Shown: piece after piece, positions 63,929 to 64,000 of the stretch | How the letters are laid out: every line of letters begins with the position of its first letter | Numbering within the stretch: position 1 is the stretch's first letter | Source of the DNA: Branchiostoma floridae | Taxonomy: Eukaryota > Chordata > Leptocardii > Amphioxiformes > Branchiostomatidae | Assembly: GCF_000003815.2 (NCBI RefSeq) | Contig: NC_049993.1 | Span: 13,074,768 to 13,138,767, forward strand | Reading direction: 5' to 3' | DNA: 64,000 nucleotides | The notes under the pieces: generated by a model | Told to the model about the DNA's origin: nothing | What the model saw: the letters and a program-made list of their open reading frames with translations, nothing else | Databases searched by the model: none | Program-made: the position numbers and the translations under genes

Positions 63929-64000
63929 GTAATCAGATTTGTTTGTGCAAATGTTTTAGTATCAAGACAACAAGTACCTGCATGAGTTTTTGTGCCCTTC

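Overview
This looks like animal nuclear DNA, most likely from a cephalochordate (Branchiostoma-like amphioxus). That is an inference. It rests on GT-AG introns in every gene, 9p24-like linkage of AK3 and PUM3, CARD- and DEATH-type NLR receptors with NACHT and LRR regions, Deu-like tRNA SINEs, CR1/L2- and L1-like retrotransposons, and very many small inverted-repeat elements. Two 100-N assembly gaps lie at 16511-16610 and 46035-46134. No bacterial operon, CRISPR array, rRNA gene or functional tRNA gene is visible.

Region 1 (1-19.3 kb) is conserved housekeeping sequence. The 5' part of a small ankyrin-repeat gene runs off the left edge on the minus strand (exons at 1306-1280 and 274-170). A five-exon adenylate kinase 3/4 gene follows on the minus strand (7753-4577, 226 aa, frame closes exactly). 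It lies head to head with a PUM3 (Puf-A) gene on the plus strand (10646-19250). The space between them looks like a bidirectional promoter with ETS-type CCGGAAGT-like motifs. The PUM3 model is collinear with the family except for about 48 residues that should lie where the assembly has an N gap.

Region 2 (19.3-24.8 kb) is intergenic. It holds a perfect 17-bp inverted repeat and a 5'-truncated CR1/L2-type LINE with a long intact reverse transcriptase ORF and a (TCAT)n tail.

Region 3 (24.8-38 kb) has two tandem, closely related CARD-NACHT-LRR receptor genes. NLR1 (24841-29064) carries a one-base insertion that breaks the frame after the NACHT domain. NLR2 (32778-37763) is intact (1095 aa) and has an extra Ser/Thr/acidic exon. 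Their LRR 3' halves are nearly identical even at silent sites, which suggests gene conversion.

Region 4 (38.9-56.8 kb, minus strand) is a 13-exon gene for a secreted modular protein. Its parts in order are a signal peptide, a furin-type site, two thrombospondin type 1 modules, a coiled coil, three tandemly duplicated mini-exons, three PAN/Apple-like exons, a second coiled coil and a hydrophobic C-terminal tail like a GPI-anchor signal. The exons sum to 2511 nt, exactly 837 codons. Exon-plus-intron duplications are visible at several scales.

Region 5 (59.4-63.9 kb) is a third NLR whose NACHT-LRR cassette is homologous to NLR1 and NLR2 but is preceded by a DEATH domain rather than a CARD. The swap falls at a phase-1 intron. 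Its last exon lies beyond the window. The NLRs are predicted cytosolic sensors that recruit death-fold partners. The TSP1-PAN protein set between them is predicted to be at the cell surface. Any functional link between the two is inference from position only.
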